Shown here piece after piece: positions 1 through 9,703 of a stretch of 45,758 nt of DNA. The notes under the pieces were generated by a model. It saw only the letters and a list, made by a program, of their open reading frames with translations, was not told the origin of the DNA and ran no database searches. The stretch's first letter is position 1. Every line of letters starts with the position of its first letter. Source of the stretch: Afifellaceae bacterium (GTDB lineage Bacteria; Pseudomonadota; Alphaproteobacteria; Rhizobiales; Afifellaceae). The DNA lies in the NCBI GenBank assembly GCA_028284625.1, contig JANQRH010000019.1, forward strand, positions 1-45,758, read 5' to 3'. Made by a program: the position numbers and the translations under genes.

Positions 1-339
1 CCGGCTCTGCCGGAGGGCGGATGAGGGGTCGTTCAATCGCGCTTCGGCTTCCCGCAGGATGTCGTCACAGACTTCGTCCAAGTAGGCGCGAATACGATCG
101 TTGCTGAAACGGACGACTTTGAAGCCCCGCTTCGCCAGCTCGCTTGTACGTAAGGCATCGTCAAGGCTTTCCTCATGCTGCTTGCCGTCCGCTTCGACAA
201 TGAGGCTTGCCTCAAGGCATGCGAAGTCCGCGATGAATCCTCCGATGGGATGCTGTCGCCGAAACTTCAGCCCGCCCAGTTTGCGGCTCCTCAGCCGCCA
301 CCAAAGCGCTTTCTCAGCGTCGATCGGCCGGGACCGCAT
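1..339 (-). CDS. DUF559 (Vsr/restriction-endonuclease-like) protein, C-terminus cut by window edge
   Basis: Reading the minus strand from the ATG at 337-339 gives an uninterrupted frame to base 1 (113 codons, no stop inside the window). The translation has the layout of DUF559 proteins: an A-E-K-A-L-W-W-R-L-R helix, then G-L-K-F-R-R-Q, H-P-I-G-G-F-I-A-D-F, a V-E-A-D-G-K-Q-H core, and a late V-V-R-F-S-N-D segment. The D...E-x-D/G-x-Q-H arrangement is the predicted metal-binding nuclease core of the PD-(D/E)XK/Vsr-like fold. The family is widespread and mostly uncharacterised. The frame stays open upstream of 339, but that sequence runs into palindromic DNA, so this ATG is the sensible start. 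The C-terminus lies outside the window. Confidence 0.82.
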   Translation of the reverse strand, partial: MRSRPIDAEKALWWRLRSRKLGGLKFRRQHPIGGFIADFACLEASLIVEADGKQHEESLDDALRTSELAKRGFKVVRFSNDRIRAYLDEVCDDILREAEARLNDPSSALRQSR

Positions 340-431
340 GGAACGCGCGGCGGATCGATGAACGGCGTAACTCGCTGGTGCGGCATCAGAGGATTGTGCA
401 GTTCTCGTCGCTCTTGATCCACACCTCATCC

Positions 432-528
432 GCCGTTTGGCAAGCCAAACGGCACCTTCTCCCACAGGGGGAGAAGGTTCGGTGCAGGTGGCGATGGCGC
501 CAGCCCCTCTCCCCGCCAGGGGAGAGGG
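432..528. repeat. Cluster of three intergenic palindromes
   Basis: Three perfect inverted repeats lie side by side: GCCGTTTGGC/GCCAAACGGC at 432-453, CCTTCTCCC/GGGAGAAGG at 455-477 and CCCTCTCCCC/GGGGAGAGGG at 505-528. The rest of the gap 340-622 shows no gene; forward reading frames across it are repeat-derived. Such paired pyrimidine/purine palindromes are common dispersed intergenic elements in alphaproteobacteria (family knowledge). They could also act as terminators between the two flanking genes. Confidence 0.75.
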
Positions 529-622
529 CGGGCCGCGGCTGGACCAGCGCGCGGTCTTTACCTTGAGGTTTTGGTCGGGCAACCTGAGATGGTAGCTTTT
601 GGCTCAAAGGGGGCACCAGCCG

Positions 623-1891
623 ATGTCTTACGCCGCCCGTGTGTTCCGGGTTCTCATAGCATCGCCCTCGGATGTTGAGGAGGAGCGAGAGATCGCTGTA
701 AGAACGATCCAAGAATGGAATGACCTAAACTCGGCCGAACGGCAGCTGGTGCTCCTGCCTTTGCGATGGGAGACGCATTCAGCTCCCGAATTCGGAAGAC
801 ATCCCCAGGAGATATTGAACCGCCAGATTGTCGATCATGCGGACCTCCTTGTGGGTGTTTTCTGGACTAAGATTGGCAGCCCGACTGGTACTGCGGATAG
901 CGGAACGCTCGAGGAGATTGAAAGAGTTGCTTCAAATGGAAAACCGGTCATGCTCTATTTCTCACAGATTAAACAGCACCCAGATAACATAGATATAGAA
1001 CAACTAGGAAAGCTAAGGGAGTTTAAAAAAAAGACATTCCCAAAGGCCCTTGTAGAGAAATATTCTACTCAGATCGAATTTCGCGATAAGCTATCGAAAC
1101 ATCTGGAGATACAACTCCGGACACTGATTTCAGAAGACGCCCAGTCGGGGCACGGCGCACCTAATTATTCGCCTGTCACGGATATCCAGTTTGAGTTTGC
1201 AGAGCCGGAGACTGGGGCCAAATTAGGCACTCAAATCGGACTCAAAAGCACTGCAATATTGATAAGTAGAATGGATGAAGTCGCTGACTATATTCGTTCT
1301 GTTGACTCCAAACTTGAAACAGAAGGGGGAACTTATCTATTTATAGGAAGCAGAGATAATAGAGATTATTATCGAGATGCTATAAAATATTTCGTGGGGC
1401 AAAGCTTGTTTCGGCCAGTCCGCTTCTGGCTGAGGAATTCTGGCGGCGTTGGAGCCAGAGACGTATACGTAGACATTCGGGTCAACTCCAAATCCGCTGG
1501 ATTAAGAGTTGTATCCTCAAATAGTGCTGAACTTCAACGCCCGTCAAAGGACCGCTCAGCGTTCGTAGCAAACGTCTGGTCGAACAGAGAGGATGACCAG
1601 GTGCAGATCGAACAAGTTGGTCCAACTTGGAGTGTAGTCTTTGAGCTCCGAGCTCTCCAACCTCAGCGTGAGATAAGCACAATGCCTGTGATCTTTATGG
1701 CTATGGAGGAGACCGGGACTGTAGACGTAGAGGCTCGAATCTTCGCGGATACGCTCGCTGAGCCAACGAGGAGGAAGTTAGAGATCGACTGGGTTGTGGA
1801 AAGATCAAAGAGGGACGCGAACCAGCTACTGATAGAATCTGGCATTGAGCCGCCCACGATCGCCGAGCTTGAAGGCGATGCTGTGGAGTAG
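623..1891 (+). CDS. Protein with TIR/DUF4062-like N-terminal domain and uncharacterised beta-rich C-terminal part
   Basis: This is a 422-residue protein. The ATG at 623 has a purine-rich AAAGGGGG 9 bases upstream and is preferred to the in-frame TTG at 599. Residues about 7-115 resemble the TIR-like/DUF4062 class: F-R-V-L-I-A-S-P-S-D-V-E-E-E-R-E-I-A at the first strand and helix, then N-R-Q-I-V-D-H-A-D-L-L-V-G-V-F-W, then G-T-x-E-E-I-E and P-V-M-L-Y-F-S. Relatives often sense or make nucleotide signals in stress and antiviral systems (family knowledge; not proven here). Residues about 190-420 look beta-rich and match no family I can name. The gene is visibly AT-richer than its surroundings, with many ATA, TTA and AAA codons, suggesting recent acquisition. 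No partner gene is adjacent apart from the DUF559 gene across the palindrome cluster. Confidence 0.75.
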   Translation: MSYAARVFRVLIASPSDVEEEREIAVRTIQEWNDLNSAERQLVLLPLRWETHSAPEFGRHPQEILNRQIVDHADLLVGVFWTKIGSPTGTADSGTLEEIERVASNGKPVMLYFSQIKQHPDNIDIEQLGKLREFKKKTFPKALVEKYSTQIEFRDKLSKHLEIQLRTLISEDAQSGHGAPNYSPVTDIQFEFAEPETGAKLGTQIGLKSTAILISRMDEVADYIRSVDSKLETEGGTYLFIGSRDNRDYYRDAIKYFVGQSLFRPVRFWLRNSGGVGARDVYVDIRVNSKSAGLRVVSSNSAELQRPSKDRSAFVANVWSNREDDQVQIEQVGPTWSVVFELRALQPQREISTMPVIFMAMEETGTVDVEARIFADTLAEPTRRKLEIDWVVERSKRDANQLLIESGIEPPTIAELEGDAVE

Positions 1892-1917
1892 TCGTACTAG
1901 TACCAGGCAAGGGCCCT

Positions 1918-4845
<2,928 letters not shown>

Positions 4846-5012
4846 AGGGTCTGGGTCCGAAGGGGAGGCGCGGCGGCGGTCGCGATCTGAACTTAGGGTT
4901 TTCGGCACGCGAGACAAGCGGCGGCTCCGGTCGTCCAACGAAGAGGTGACATCTCATGACAGGCGGCCCGAATCCGCCTTGTCACTCTGCCTCGCCGACC
5001 TCTACTTGTCTA

Positions 5013-5027
5013 GAACAGAAGAAGAAC
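5013..5027 (-). promoter_or_regulatory. LexA (SOS) box of uvrA
   Basis: GAACAGAAGAAGAAC on the plus strand is an exact GAAC-N7-GAAC (GTTC-N7-GTTC on the minus strand), the LexA operator of alphaproteobacteria. It sits just downstream of the predicted -10, where bound LexA would block initiation. uvrA is a classic SOS gene, so position and identity agree. Confidence 0.8.
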
Positions 5028-5028
5028 G

Positions 5029-5058
5029 ATATTATGCCCGAGGCGATGCACTCGGCAA
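5029..5058 (-). promoter_or_regulatory. Predicted uvrA promoter (-35 TTGCCG, -10 TAATAT)
   Basis: On the minus strand TTGCCG (5058-5053) is followed after 18 bases by TAATAT (5034-5029), a good sigma-70-type promoter. It directs transcription toward uvrA, whose ATG is at 4845. The LexA box begins two bases beyond the -10 element. The same TTGCCG -35 hexamer is used in the predicted ssb promoter. Confidence 0.6.
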
Positions 5059-5066
5059 GGCGGCTA

Positions 5067-5546
5067 TCAGCTATGATCCGTCAGCGCGACGAATTCCGGG
5101 TCGTCCTGGGCGCGGCGCTCGAACATCAGAAAATCGTAATAGCCGCAGCGCCCGCCGCCGGGGAAGGCGCGGCACACATGCGGGCGCGCCTTGTAGATGC
5201 TGCAGCGGCGCTCCTCCTGATCGAAGAAGCGGCAGATCGTGCCGTAATGCTCGTCCTTCTTCTTTCGGAGGATCCGCTTGTAGCCGTGCTCGCTCTTGGT
5301 GAAGCGCTTCTCCGCTTCTTCCCACGAGATGCCGAAGTGCTTTGCCAGCCGGGCGACGTCATACTTCGTTACGCTGATCACCGGATACGAACAGCAATAG
5401 CCGGGACAGTTCAGGCAATTGTATTGCACGCGCGGCTGCGCGCCGTCGTTTGAATGTCCGTTGCCCTTTGCCTTGCGGTCGGTGCGCGCCGCACCATTGG
5501 CCTTGCCGTTGCCGCGCGCGCGACCGTTTGCTTTGGAGTTTGCCAT
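5067..5546 (-). CDS. YkgJ-family cysteine-cluster protein with Asn-Gly-rich N-terminal tail
   Basis: A 159-residue protein. Residues about 43-140 carry the YkgJ/UPF0153 cysteine cluster: C-L-N-C-P-G-Y-C-C at the start, then C-R-F-F ... [17 protein letters not shown]. This family is presumed to bind a metal or iron-sulfur centre, and the function is unknown. The first ~40 residues are separate in character: short repeats of N-G, G-N-G and K-A-N-G rich in Lys and Arg, most likely disordered. A distinct Asn-Gly-His-rich protein at 33664-34290 shows a comparable composition. The gene lies between the SOS promoters of uvrA and ssb; its stop codon is only 9 bases from the uvrA -35 element. Confidence 0.88.
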   Translation of the reverse strand: MANSKANGRARGNGKANGAARTDRKAKGNGHSNDGAQPRVQYNCLNCPGYCCSYPVISVTKYDVARLAKHFGISWEEAEKRFTKSEHGYKRILRKKKDEHYGTICRFFDQEERRCSIYKARPHVCRAFPGGGRCGYYDFLMFERRAQDDPEFVALTDHS

Positions 5547-5662
5547 GTCGCTCCCGAATGATCCGCGCCGCCGAGTTCACATGCGGCCCGTCATGTCTTG
5601 CCCAACAGGTAAAGAAGCGGAGCGGCGCGGCGCAAGTGCGGCGAAGCGCTACGGCGACTTGC

Positions 5663-6088
5663 TCACGGGTTATTCAGTCGCACATAACCTTCGGGCGTGA
5701 TCTCCCAATCCGGGTTCCACGCGACCTCCCAAGGGTGGCCGTCGGGGTCGGCGAAGTAACCGGAGTAACCGCCCCAGAAGACATCCTCCGCCGGTTTGAG
5801 GATTCGCGCGCCCGCGCGCGCTGCCTCCGTCAGCACCGCATCGACGTCCGATTTTGAGCGCGCGTTATACGCAAGCGTGATGCCGCCGAAGCCGCTGCCG
5901 GCCGGATCGACCTTTGCGTCCTCTGCCAGCGCATCACGCGGATAAAGCCCGAGCACCATGCCGTTCAACTGAAAGAAGACGACGCTCGGCTCTTCGCCCG
6001 CGCGGGTCCAGCCAAGCGTTTCGTAAAAGTGCCGCGATGCATCCAAATCGGCCACGCCGAGTGTGACCATGCTCAAGCGCTGTTCCAT
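5663..6088 (-). CDS. VOC/glyoxalase-fold protein
   Basis: A 141-residue protein of the vicinal-oxygen-chelate superfamily. It has two beta-alpha-beta-beta-beta modules: the first around T-L-G-V-A-D-L-D-A-S-R-H-F-Y-E-T-L-G-W, the second ending in Y-F-A-D-P-D-G-H-P-W-E-V-A-W, the usual last strand with the metal-binding Glu. The start chosen is the ATG at 6088 (M-E-Q-R-L), because the open frame upstream has no homology-like content. The substrate cannot be told from sequence; lactoylglutathione lyases, dioxygenases and resistance proteins share the fold. It is co-directional with the YkgJ gene (116-base gap) and lies downstream of the AlkB-like gene. Confidence 0.88.
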   Translation of the reverse strand: MEQRLSMVTLGVADLDASRHFYETLGWTRAGEEPSVVFFQLNGMVLGLYPRDALAEDAKVDPAGSGFGGITLAYNARSKSDVDAVLTEAARAGARILKPAEDVFWGGYSGYFADPDGHPWEVAWNPDWEITPEGYVRLNNP

Positions 6089-6171
6089 GACCAGCCCTTC
6101 CGCATCTAGAACATAGCAGGAACAATAGCGGCAAAGCGTGTGGCACGCAACGCCGGCACTGCGGCGAATAC

Positions 6172-7329
6172 TTAGTGAGGCGACGCGATCTCGCCGTGCA
6201 GGATGGCAAGCTCCGCCGGCGTCGCGAGCTTTGCATCCCATGCTGCCAGGCGCGGATGCATGATGCGTCGCCAGAGCGGCGGAACGATCGCGACGAGCAT
6301 GACGATGCCAGCCGGCAAGGGAATGCGCGGCGCATCATCGTGGAGGTTCAGCGACCAATAGGGGCGGTCGGGATGAACGTGGTGATCGGAATGCCAGGCG
6401 GCGCGCAGCATCATCTGTGCGGATACGGCGCCGGAGGCGTTCCAGGAGTGGCGCTGCTCGATGGGCTGGCCGGGCACGCGCACCAAGCCGTAATGAGAGA
6501 TGTACTTCGTCACCTCGCCGAGGAGGCGTGCCACGAGCGCGGCGGCGAGAAATGCCAAACCTCCGGCGACGCCGCCAAGCAGAAAGGCCAGCACAATGAT
6601 TGCGGCCTGTATCAACACGCCGTGCAACACGAGGTTTCGCCAGTTCCACGGCGCTCGTCCGCGCCGTGTCTGGCGGCGTGTCTCAATCGCCCAGGCGCTT
6701 GCTGCCGCACCGATGACGGCGCGCGGCAGGAAGAACCAAAAACCCTCATCGCGGCGCGCGGTTGTTGAATCGGCCGGCGTCGCGGCGTTTCGGTGATGGC
6801 CGTAGACATGCTCCACGGCGTCGGTTGGATCGAGTACAAAGGCCATCATCAGCTGTCCCAGCGCGATGTCGCGCGGCGATCCGATGCGGTGGATTAGGTC
6901 ATGCCCGACAATGGCGGCGGCCGTGCCGTAGAGCATGCCCATGGCGATGATTCCGCAGACCAGGCGGAAGGGCGTCAGTTCGCCGGGAGCCGCATCTGAG
7001 ACGATGTGCAGGAAGAAGAGCGTGGCGAGGAGGACGAGGGGGATCGTAGTGTAGATCGGCAGCTCGCGCAGCCAGTGCGGCTTGTCTGCCGGCGGATCGG
7101 CGTCCGCGTTGAGACCCAGCGTATCGGCCAGATAGCCCAGGAGGAGCACCACGGCGATTATCCACGGCAGATAGGCTGCGCCTGCGGCCAATAGCGCTGA
7201 AAGGAGGATCAAGACCAGCGGCAGGGATACGTAAGGTGCGGCGGAAAGCGTAGCAGTCAGGCCCCGGCGGATGTGGGTGCCACGAAACGGGTCGGCCCCG
7301 CCGGGCTGCGTTTGTCCATCAACGTCCAA
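6172..7329 (-). CDS. AlkB-like membrane di-iron monooxygenase / fatty acid desaturase family
   Basis: A 385-residue integral membrane protein with about six hydrophobic segments. The three histidine clusters of the alkane-hydroxylase branch are visible: G-H-D-L-I-H (HxxxH), H-V-Y-G-H-H (HxxxHH) and H-S-D-H-H-V-H-P. A K-Y-I-S-H-Y-G-L segment matches the N-Y-x-E-H-Y-G-L motif typical of AlkB. The family hydroxylates terminal or other C-H bonds of alkyl chains with electrons from rubredoxin or ferredoxin; the substrate here is unknown, and no rubredoxin gene is in the window. The start is a TTG at 7329, the only plausible one in frame before the first membrane segment. Its likely ribosome site (AAGGGAGG) lies inside a set of alternative hairpins (7340-7403). 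It is transcribed away from ssb. Confidence 0.85.
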   Translation of the reverse strand: MDVDGQTQPGGADPFRGTHIRRGLTATLSAAPYVSLPLVLILLSALLAAGAAYLPWIIAVVLLLGYLADTLGLNADADPPADKPHWLRELPIYTTIPLVLLATLFFLHIVSDAAPGELTPFRLVCGIIAMGMLYGTAAAIVGHDLIHRIGSPRDIALGQLMMAFVLDPTDAVEHVYGHHRNAATPADSTTARRDEGFWFFLPRAVIGAAASAWAIETRRQTRRGRAPWNWRNLVLHGVLIQAAIIVLAFLLGGVAGGLAFLAAALVARLLGEVTKYISHYGLVRVPGQPIEQRHSWNASGAVSAQMMLRAAWHSDHHVHPDRPYWSLNLHDDAPRIPLPAGIVMLVAIVPPLWRRIMHPRLAAWDAKLATPAELAILHGEIASPH

Positions 7330-7339
7330 CGGTCGGAAT

Positions 7340-7403
7340 CCTCCCTTGGGAGGGTCCAGACCCTCCTTCTCAGTTGGTCACCGGAAGTCCTCCGACGGGG
7401 AGG
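7340..7403 (-). promoter_or_regulatory. Alternative hairpins covering the ribosome site of the AlkB-like gene
   Basis: Read on the minus strand, GGAGGGT-CTGG-ACCCTCC (7366-7349) forms one hairpin. CCTCCC-AA-GGGAGG (7353-7340) forms another that would hide the likely Shine-Dalgarno GGGAGG. The two share the CCTCC strand, so only one can form. A third stem, CCTCC/GGAGG, lies at 7403-7389. The pairing is seen directly; translational control is inference, and the transcript start is unknown. Confidence 0.35.
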
Positions 7404-7464
7404 TAAGTGTCAAGCGCTCGGGGAGCGGTGCAAACAGGCAATTTCGGTCGACATTGACGGCGGG

Positions 7465-7493
7465 TTGCCGATTGCACGAAAAGAACGTATAGT
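7465..7493 (+). promoter_or_regulatory. Predicted ssb promoter (-35 TTGCCG, -10 TATAGT)
   Basis: TTGCCG at 7465-7470 and TATAGT at 7488-7493 are 17 bases apart, close to the sigma-70 consensus. They direct transcription toward ssb at 7621. The -10 lies inside the LexA box. Confidence 0.65.
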
Positions 7494-7497
7494 GAAC
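7483..7497 (+). promoter_or_regulatory. LexA (SOS) box of ssb
   Basis: GAACGTATAGTGAAC is an exact GAAC-N7-GAAC. The seven central bases contain the predicted -10 hexamer, so LexA and RNA polymerase would compete directly. The same motif class is found upstream of uvrA at 5013-5027. Confidence 0.82.
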
Positions 7498-7620
7498 ATT
7501 ACGGCGCTTCGATTAGAGCTGTGCATTCTCCGCAGCTAGCTGTGGACGGGCCGGACGGACTCGATGCGTTGCCGGGCATCTTGCGGCAGGGTGGGGTCAA
7601 GACAAAGGTGGAGTCACCAA

Positions 7621-8094
7621 ATGGCAGGCAGCGTCAACAAAGTCATCCTGGTCGGCAATCTCGGCGCCGATCCGGAAATCCGCCGCACACAGGATGGGCG
7701 GCCCATCGCCAATCTTCGCGTGGCGACGTCGGAGAGCTGGCGTGACAAGAACAGCGGCGAGCAGCGCGAGCGCACCGAATGGCACCGGGTGGTCATCTTC
7801 TCAGAAGGACTGTGCCGGATCGCGGAGCAATATCTGCGCAAAGGCTCGAAGGTCTATCTGGAGGGCCAGCTGCAGACGCGCAAATGGCAGGACCAGTCCG
7901 GGCAGGATCGCTACACGACGGAGGTCGTGCTGCAAGGCTTCAACTCCACGCTCACCATGCTCGACAGCCGCAGGAGCGGCGAGATGGACGACCGCTCCGG
8001 CCGCGGGGCGGAGTTCGGCAATGTCGGGCCGATGGAGCGCAATGGCGGCGGCTCCAAGATGCACGCTGAGCTGGACGACGAGATTCCGTTCTAG
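7621..8094 (+). CDS. ssb: Single-stranded DNA-binding protein
   Basis: A 157-residue SSB. The N-terminal OB fold (about residues 1-110) begins [15 protein letters not shown] and includes the conserved T-E-W-H-R-V-V and [11 protein letters not shown]. The linker (about 115-148) is short and Gly/Arg-rich. The acidic tip D-D-E-I-P-F is the partner-binding tail. The ATG at 7621 follows AAGGTGGAG. SSB coats exposed single strands during replication, recombination and repair. The promoter at 7465-7493 overlaps a LexA box, so DNA damage should raise expression. In many relatives ssb directly abuts uvrA divergently; here three genes separate them. Confidence 0.97.
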   Translation: MAGSVNKVILVGNLGADPEIRRTQDGRPIANLRVATSESWRDKNSGEQRERTEWHRVVIFSEGLCRIAEQYLRKGSKVYLEGQLQTRKWQDQSGQDRYTTEVVLQGFNSTLTMLDSRRSGEMDDRSGRGAEFGNVGPMERNGGGSKMHAELDDEIPF

Positions 8095-8134
8095 GCTTGG
8101 CGGAGCGTCCACGTCCCGGCAAGGGGGAGGTGGA

Positions 8135-8179
8135 ATGTACGTTGCTGCTGATGCGCTGCTTCTGTGTCCGCGGCATTGA
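8135..8179 (+). CDS. Possible 14-residue peptide with strong ribosome site
   Basis: An ATG at 8135 follows AGGGGGAGG by four bases, giving a 14-codon frame that ends in TGA at 8177-8179, 15 bases before the DUF1801 start. It could be a leader peptide or chance. Only the ribosome site and the short frame support it; the peptide has no recognisable motif. Confidence 0.2.
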   Translation: MYVAADALLLCPRH

Positions 8180-8194
8180 GGCAGCGGCGGCGAC

Positions 8195-8623
8195 ATGAAA
8201 CGCTTCTCCGACCCTGCCGTCGCGGCAATCTTTAGAAGCTATCCGCCGCCGGTGAAGGCGAAGCTCTCGGCGCTTCGGGCGTTGATCTTTGACGTTGCAG
8301 CATCTACCGAAGGCGTTGGCGCCCTCAACGAGACGCTGAAATGGGGGCAGCCGAGCTACCTGACGGCGGAGACAAAAAGCGGCAGCACCATCCGCATGGA
8401 TGCCGTGAAAGGCGAGGCGGGGCGCTATGCGCTCTACTTCAACTGCAACAGCGATCTCGTGACGCGCTTTCGCGCGCATTACGCCGACACGCTAACGCTT
8501 GAGGGCAATCGCGCCATTGTGTTCGACGTGGATGATGACATTCCCGTCGACGCCGTTCGACATTGTATCGCCATGGCGCTGACCTATCACTTGGACAAGC
8601 GCCGGAAGCGAACTGGAGCGTGA
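8195..8623 (+). CDS. DUF1801 (YdhG-like) family protein
   Basis: A 142-residue protein with the DUF1801 layout: an N-terminal helical part (V-A-A-I-F-R-S-Y-P-P-P-V-K), the L-K-W-G-Q-P-S-Y core, then Y-A-L-Y-F-N-C and a C-terminal strand-helix ending A-L-T-Y-H. These small cytosolic proteins have no established biochemical function. It begins 100 bases after ssb with no obvious terminator between, so it may share the ssb transcript. Its stop is separated by one base from the ATG of the next gene, which suggests translational coupling. Confidence 0.85.
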   Translation: MKRFSDPAVAAIFRSYPPPVKAKLSALRALIFDVAASTEGVGALNETLKWGQPSYLTAETKSGSTIRMDAVKGEAGRYALYFNCNSDLVTRFRAHYADTLTLEGNRAIVFDVDDDIPVDAVRHCIAMALTYHLDKRRKRTGA

Positions 8624-8624
8624 C

Positions 8625-9035
8625 ATGTGTGCGGGACATCATAGCGTTCGACGGTTGGCGCGGCGCGGGACGGTTTTTGCGAGCCTGATGGCTTTCGCCA
8701 TCGTCGCTGCGGGGGCAACGGCGCAAGCCGGTGAGGCGGATGTCGTCGGCGTCAGGGCGACGCTCGAGGCGGGCGGCACCTGGCGCTTCGACGTGACGGT
8801 GCGCCATGCCGACGAAGGCTGGGACCATTATGCCGACCGGTGGGAGGTGCTGGCGCCCGACGGCACGGTGCTCGGCACGCGCACGCTTCTCCATCCGCAC
8901 GAGACGGAGCAGCCCTTCACCCGCAGCCTGTCAGGCGTTGCTGTCCCCGAAGGGATCGAGGAGGTCGAGATCCGCGCCGGCGACAGCGTCCACGATTTTG
9001 GCGGCGCCACGATGCGCGTGCGCCTGGAGCGCTAA
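8625..9035 (+). CDS. Small secreted protein of unknown function
   Basis: A 136-residue protein. Residues about 1-36 form a signal peptide: positive N-terminus (H-S-V-R-R-L-A-R-R), hydrophobic core (F-A-S-L-M-A-F-A-I-V-A-A-G) and an A-Q-A type cleavage site. The mature part is a small beta-rich domain containing W-R-F-D-V-T-V-R-H, W-D-H-Y-A-D-R-W-E-V-L and L-H-P-H-E. Conserved His and Trp residues might bind a ligand or metal, but no family function is known to me. It is predicted periplasmic. The ATG at 8625 is one base after the DUF1801 stop. The 3' end overlaps that of the convergent MarC gene by four bases. Confidence 0.8.
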   Translation: MCAGHHSVRRLARRGTVFASLMAFAIVAAGATAQAGEADVVGVRATLEAGGTWRFDVTVRHADEGWDHYADRWEVLAPDGTVLGTRTLLHPHETEQPFTRSLSGVAVPEGIEEVEIRAGDSVHDFGGATMRVRLER

Positions 9036-9670
9036 TCTGGCGTGCCGATCTGGCCGGCGAATGTCAGAACGCCGTCGGCGACGAATTGCACCGCAAGCGC
9101 CGCCAGGATGAGCCCGAGGAGCCGCGTGAGCACGATGCGGCCGGTCTCGCCGAGATAGCGGTCGAGGCGCTCGGCCAGGAAGAAGACGAGCCAGACGCCG
9201 GCGAGGATCACGGCGATGATGCCGATCAACATGGCGCGGCCGAGCACCTCCGATGTACCGTCGGCGAGCAGGATGGTGGCGGAGATGGCGCCCGGCCCGG
9301 CGATCAAAGGGATGGCGAGCGGGAAGACCGCCATACGGCGGATGTGGTCGGTGCTCAGCGCTCGCTCCGCGTGCCGCTCGTGGCGCTCCTGGCGCTTCTC
9401 AAACATCATCTCAAAGGCGATGTAGAAAAGGAGTAGTCCGCCGGCGATGCGGAAGGCCGGAATGGTGATGCCGAAAATGGAGAGGATGCCGAGCCCGGCG
9501 ACAGCAAAGAGCACCAGCACGACAAAGGCGATGAGCGTGCCGCGCAGTGCCACCTGCGCGCGCTCCGCACGCGACATGCCCGCCGTCAGCGCCAAAAAGA
9601 GCGGCGCCAGACCCGGCGGGTCAATGGTCACGAAGAGCGTGACAAAGGCGGAGAGGGCTTCGTCGAGCAT
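9032..9670 (-). CDS. MarC-family integral membrane protein
   Basis: A 212-residue protein with six hydrophobic segments and the MarC/UPF0056 features: F-V-T-L-F-V-T-I-D-P-P-G-L-A-P-L-F near the N-terminus, F-R-I-A-G-G-L-L-L-F at about residues 70-80 and P-L-A-I-P-L-I-A-G-P-G-A-I-S around 120-135. The family has no proven transport substrate. The ATG at 9670 (M-L-D-E-A) is preferred to a longer in-frame start because the membrane domain begins directly after it. In many rhizobial genomes a marC-type gene sits between ssb and gyrA, so this gene belongs to the conserved backbone even though accessory genes now surround it. Confidence 0.92.
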   Translation of the reverse strand: MLDEALSAFVTLFVTIDPPGLAPLFLALTAGMSRAERAQVALRGTLIAFVVLVLFAVAGLGILSIFGITIPAFRIAGGLLLFYIAFEMMFEKRQERHERHAERALSTDHIRRMAVFPLAIPLIAGPGAISATILLADGTSEVLGRAMLIGIIAVILAGVWLVFFLAERLDRYLGETGRIVLTRLLGLILAALAVQFVADGVLTFAGQIGTPD

Positions 9671-9703
9671 GGGGCGCTCAGTTCCAACACGCAGCAATCA
9701 ATA

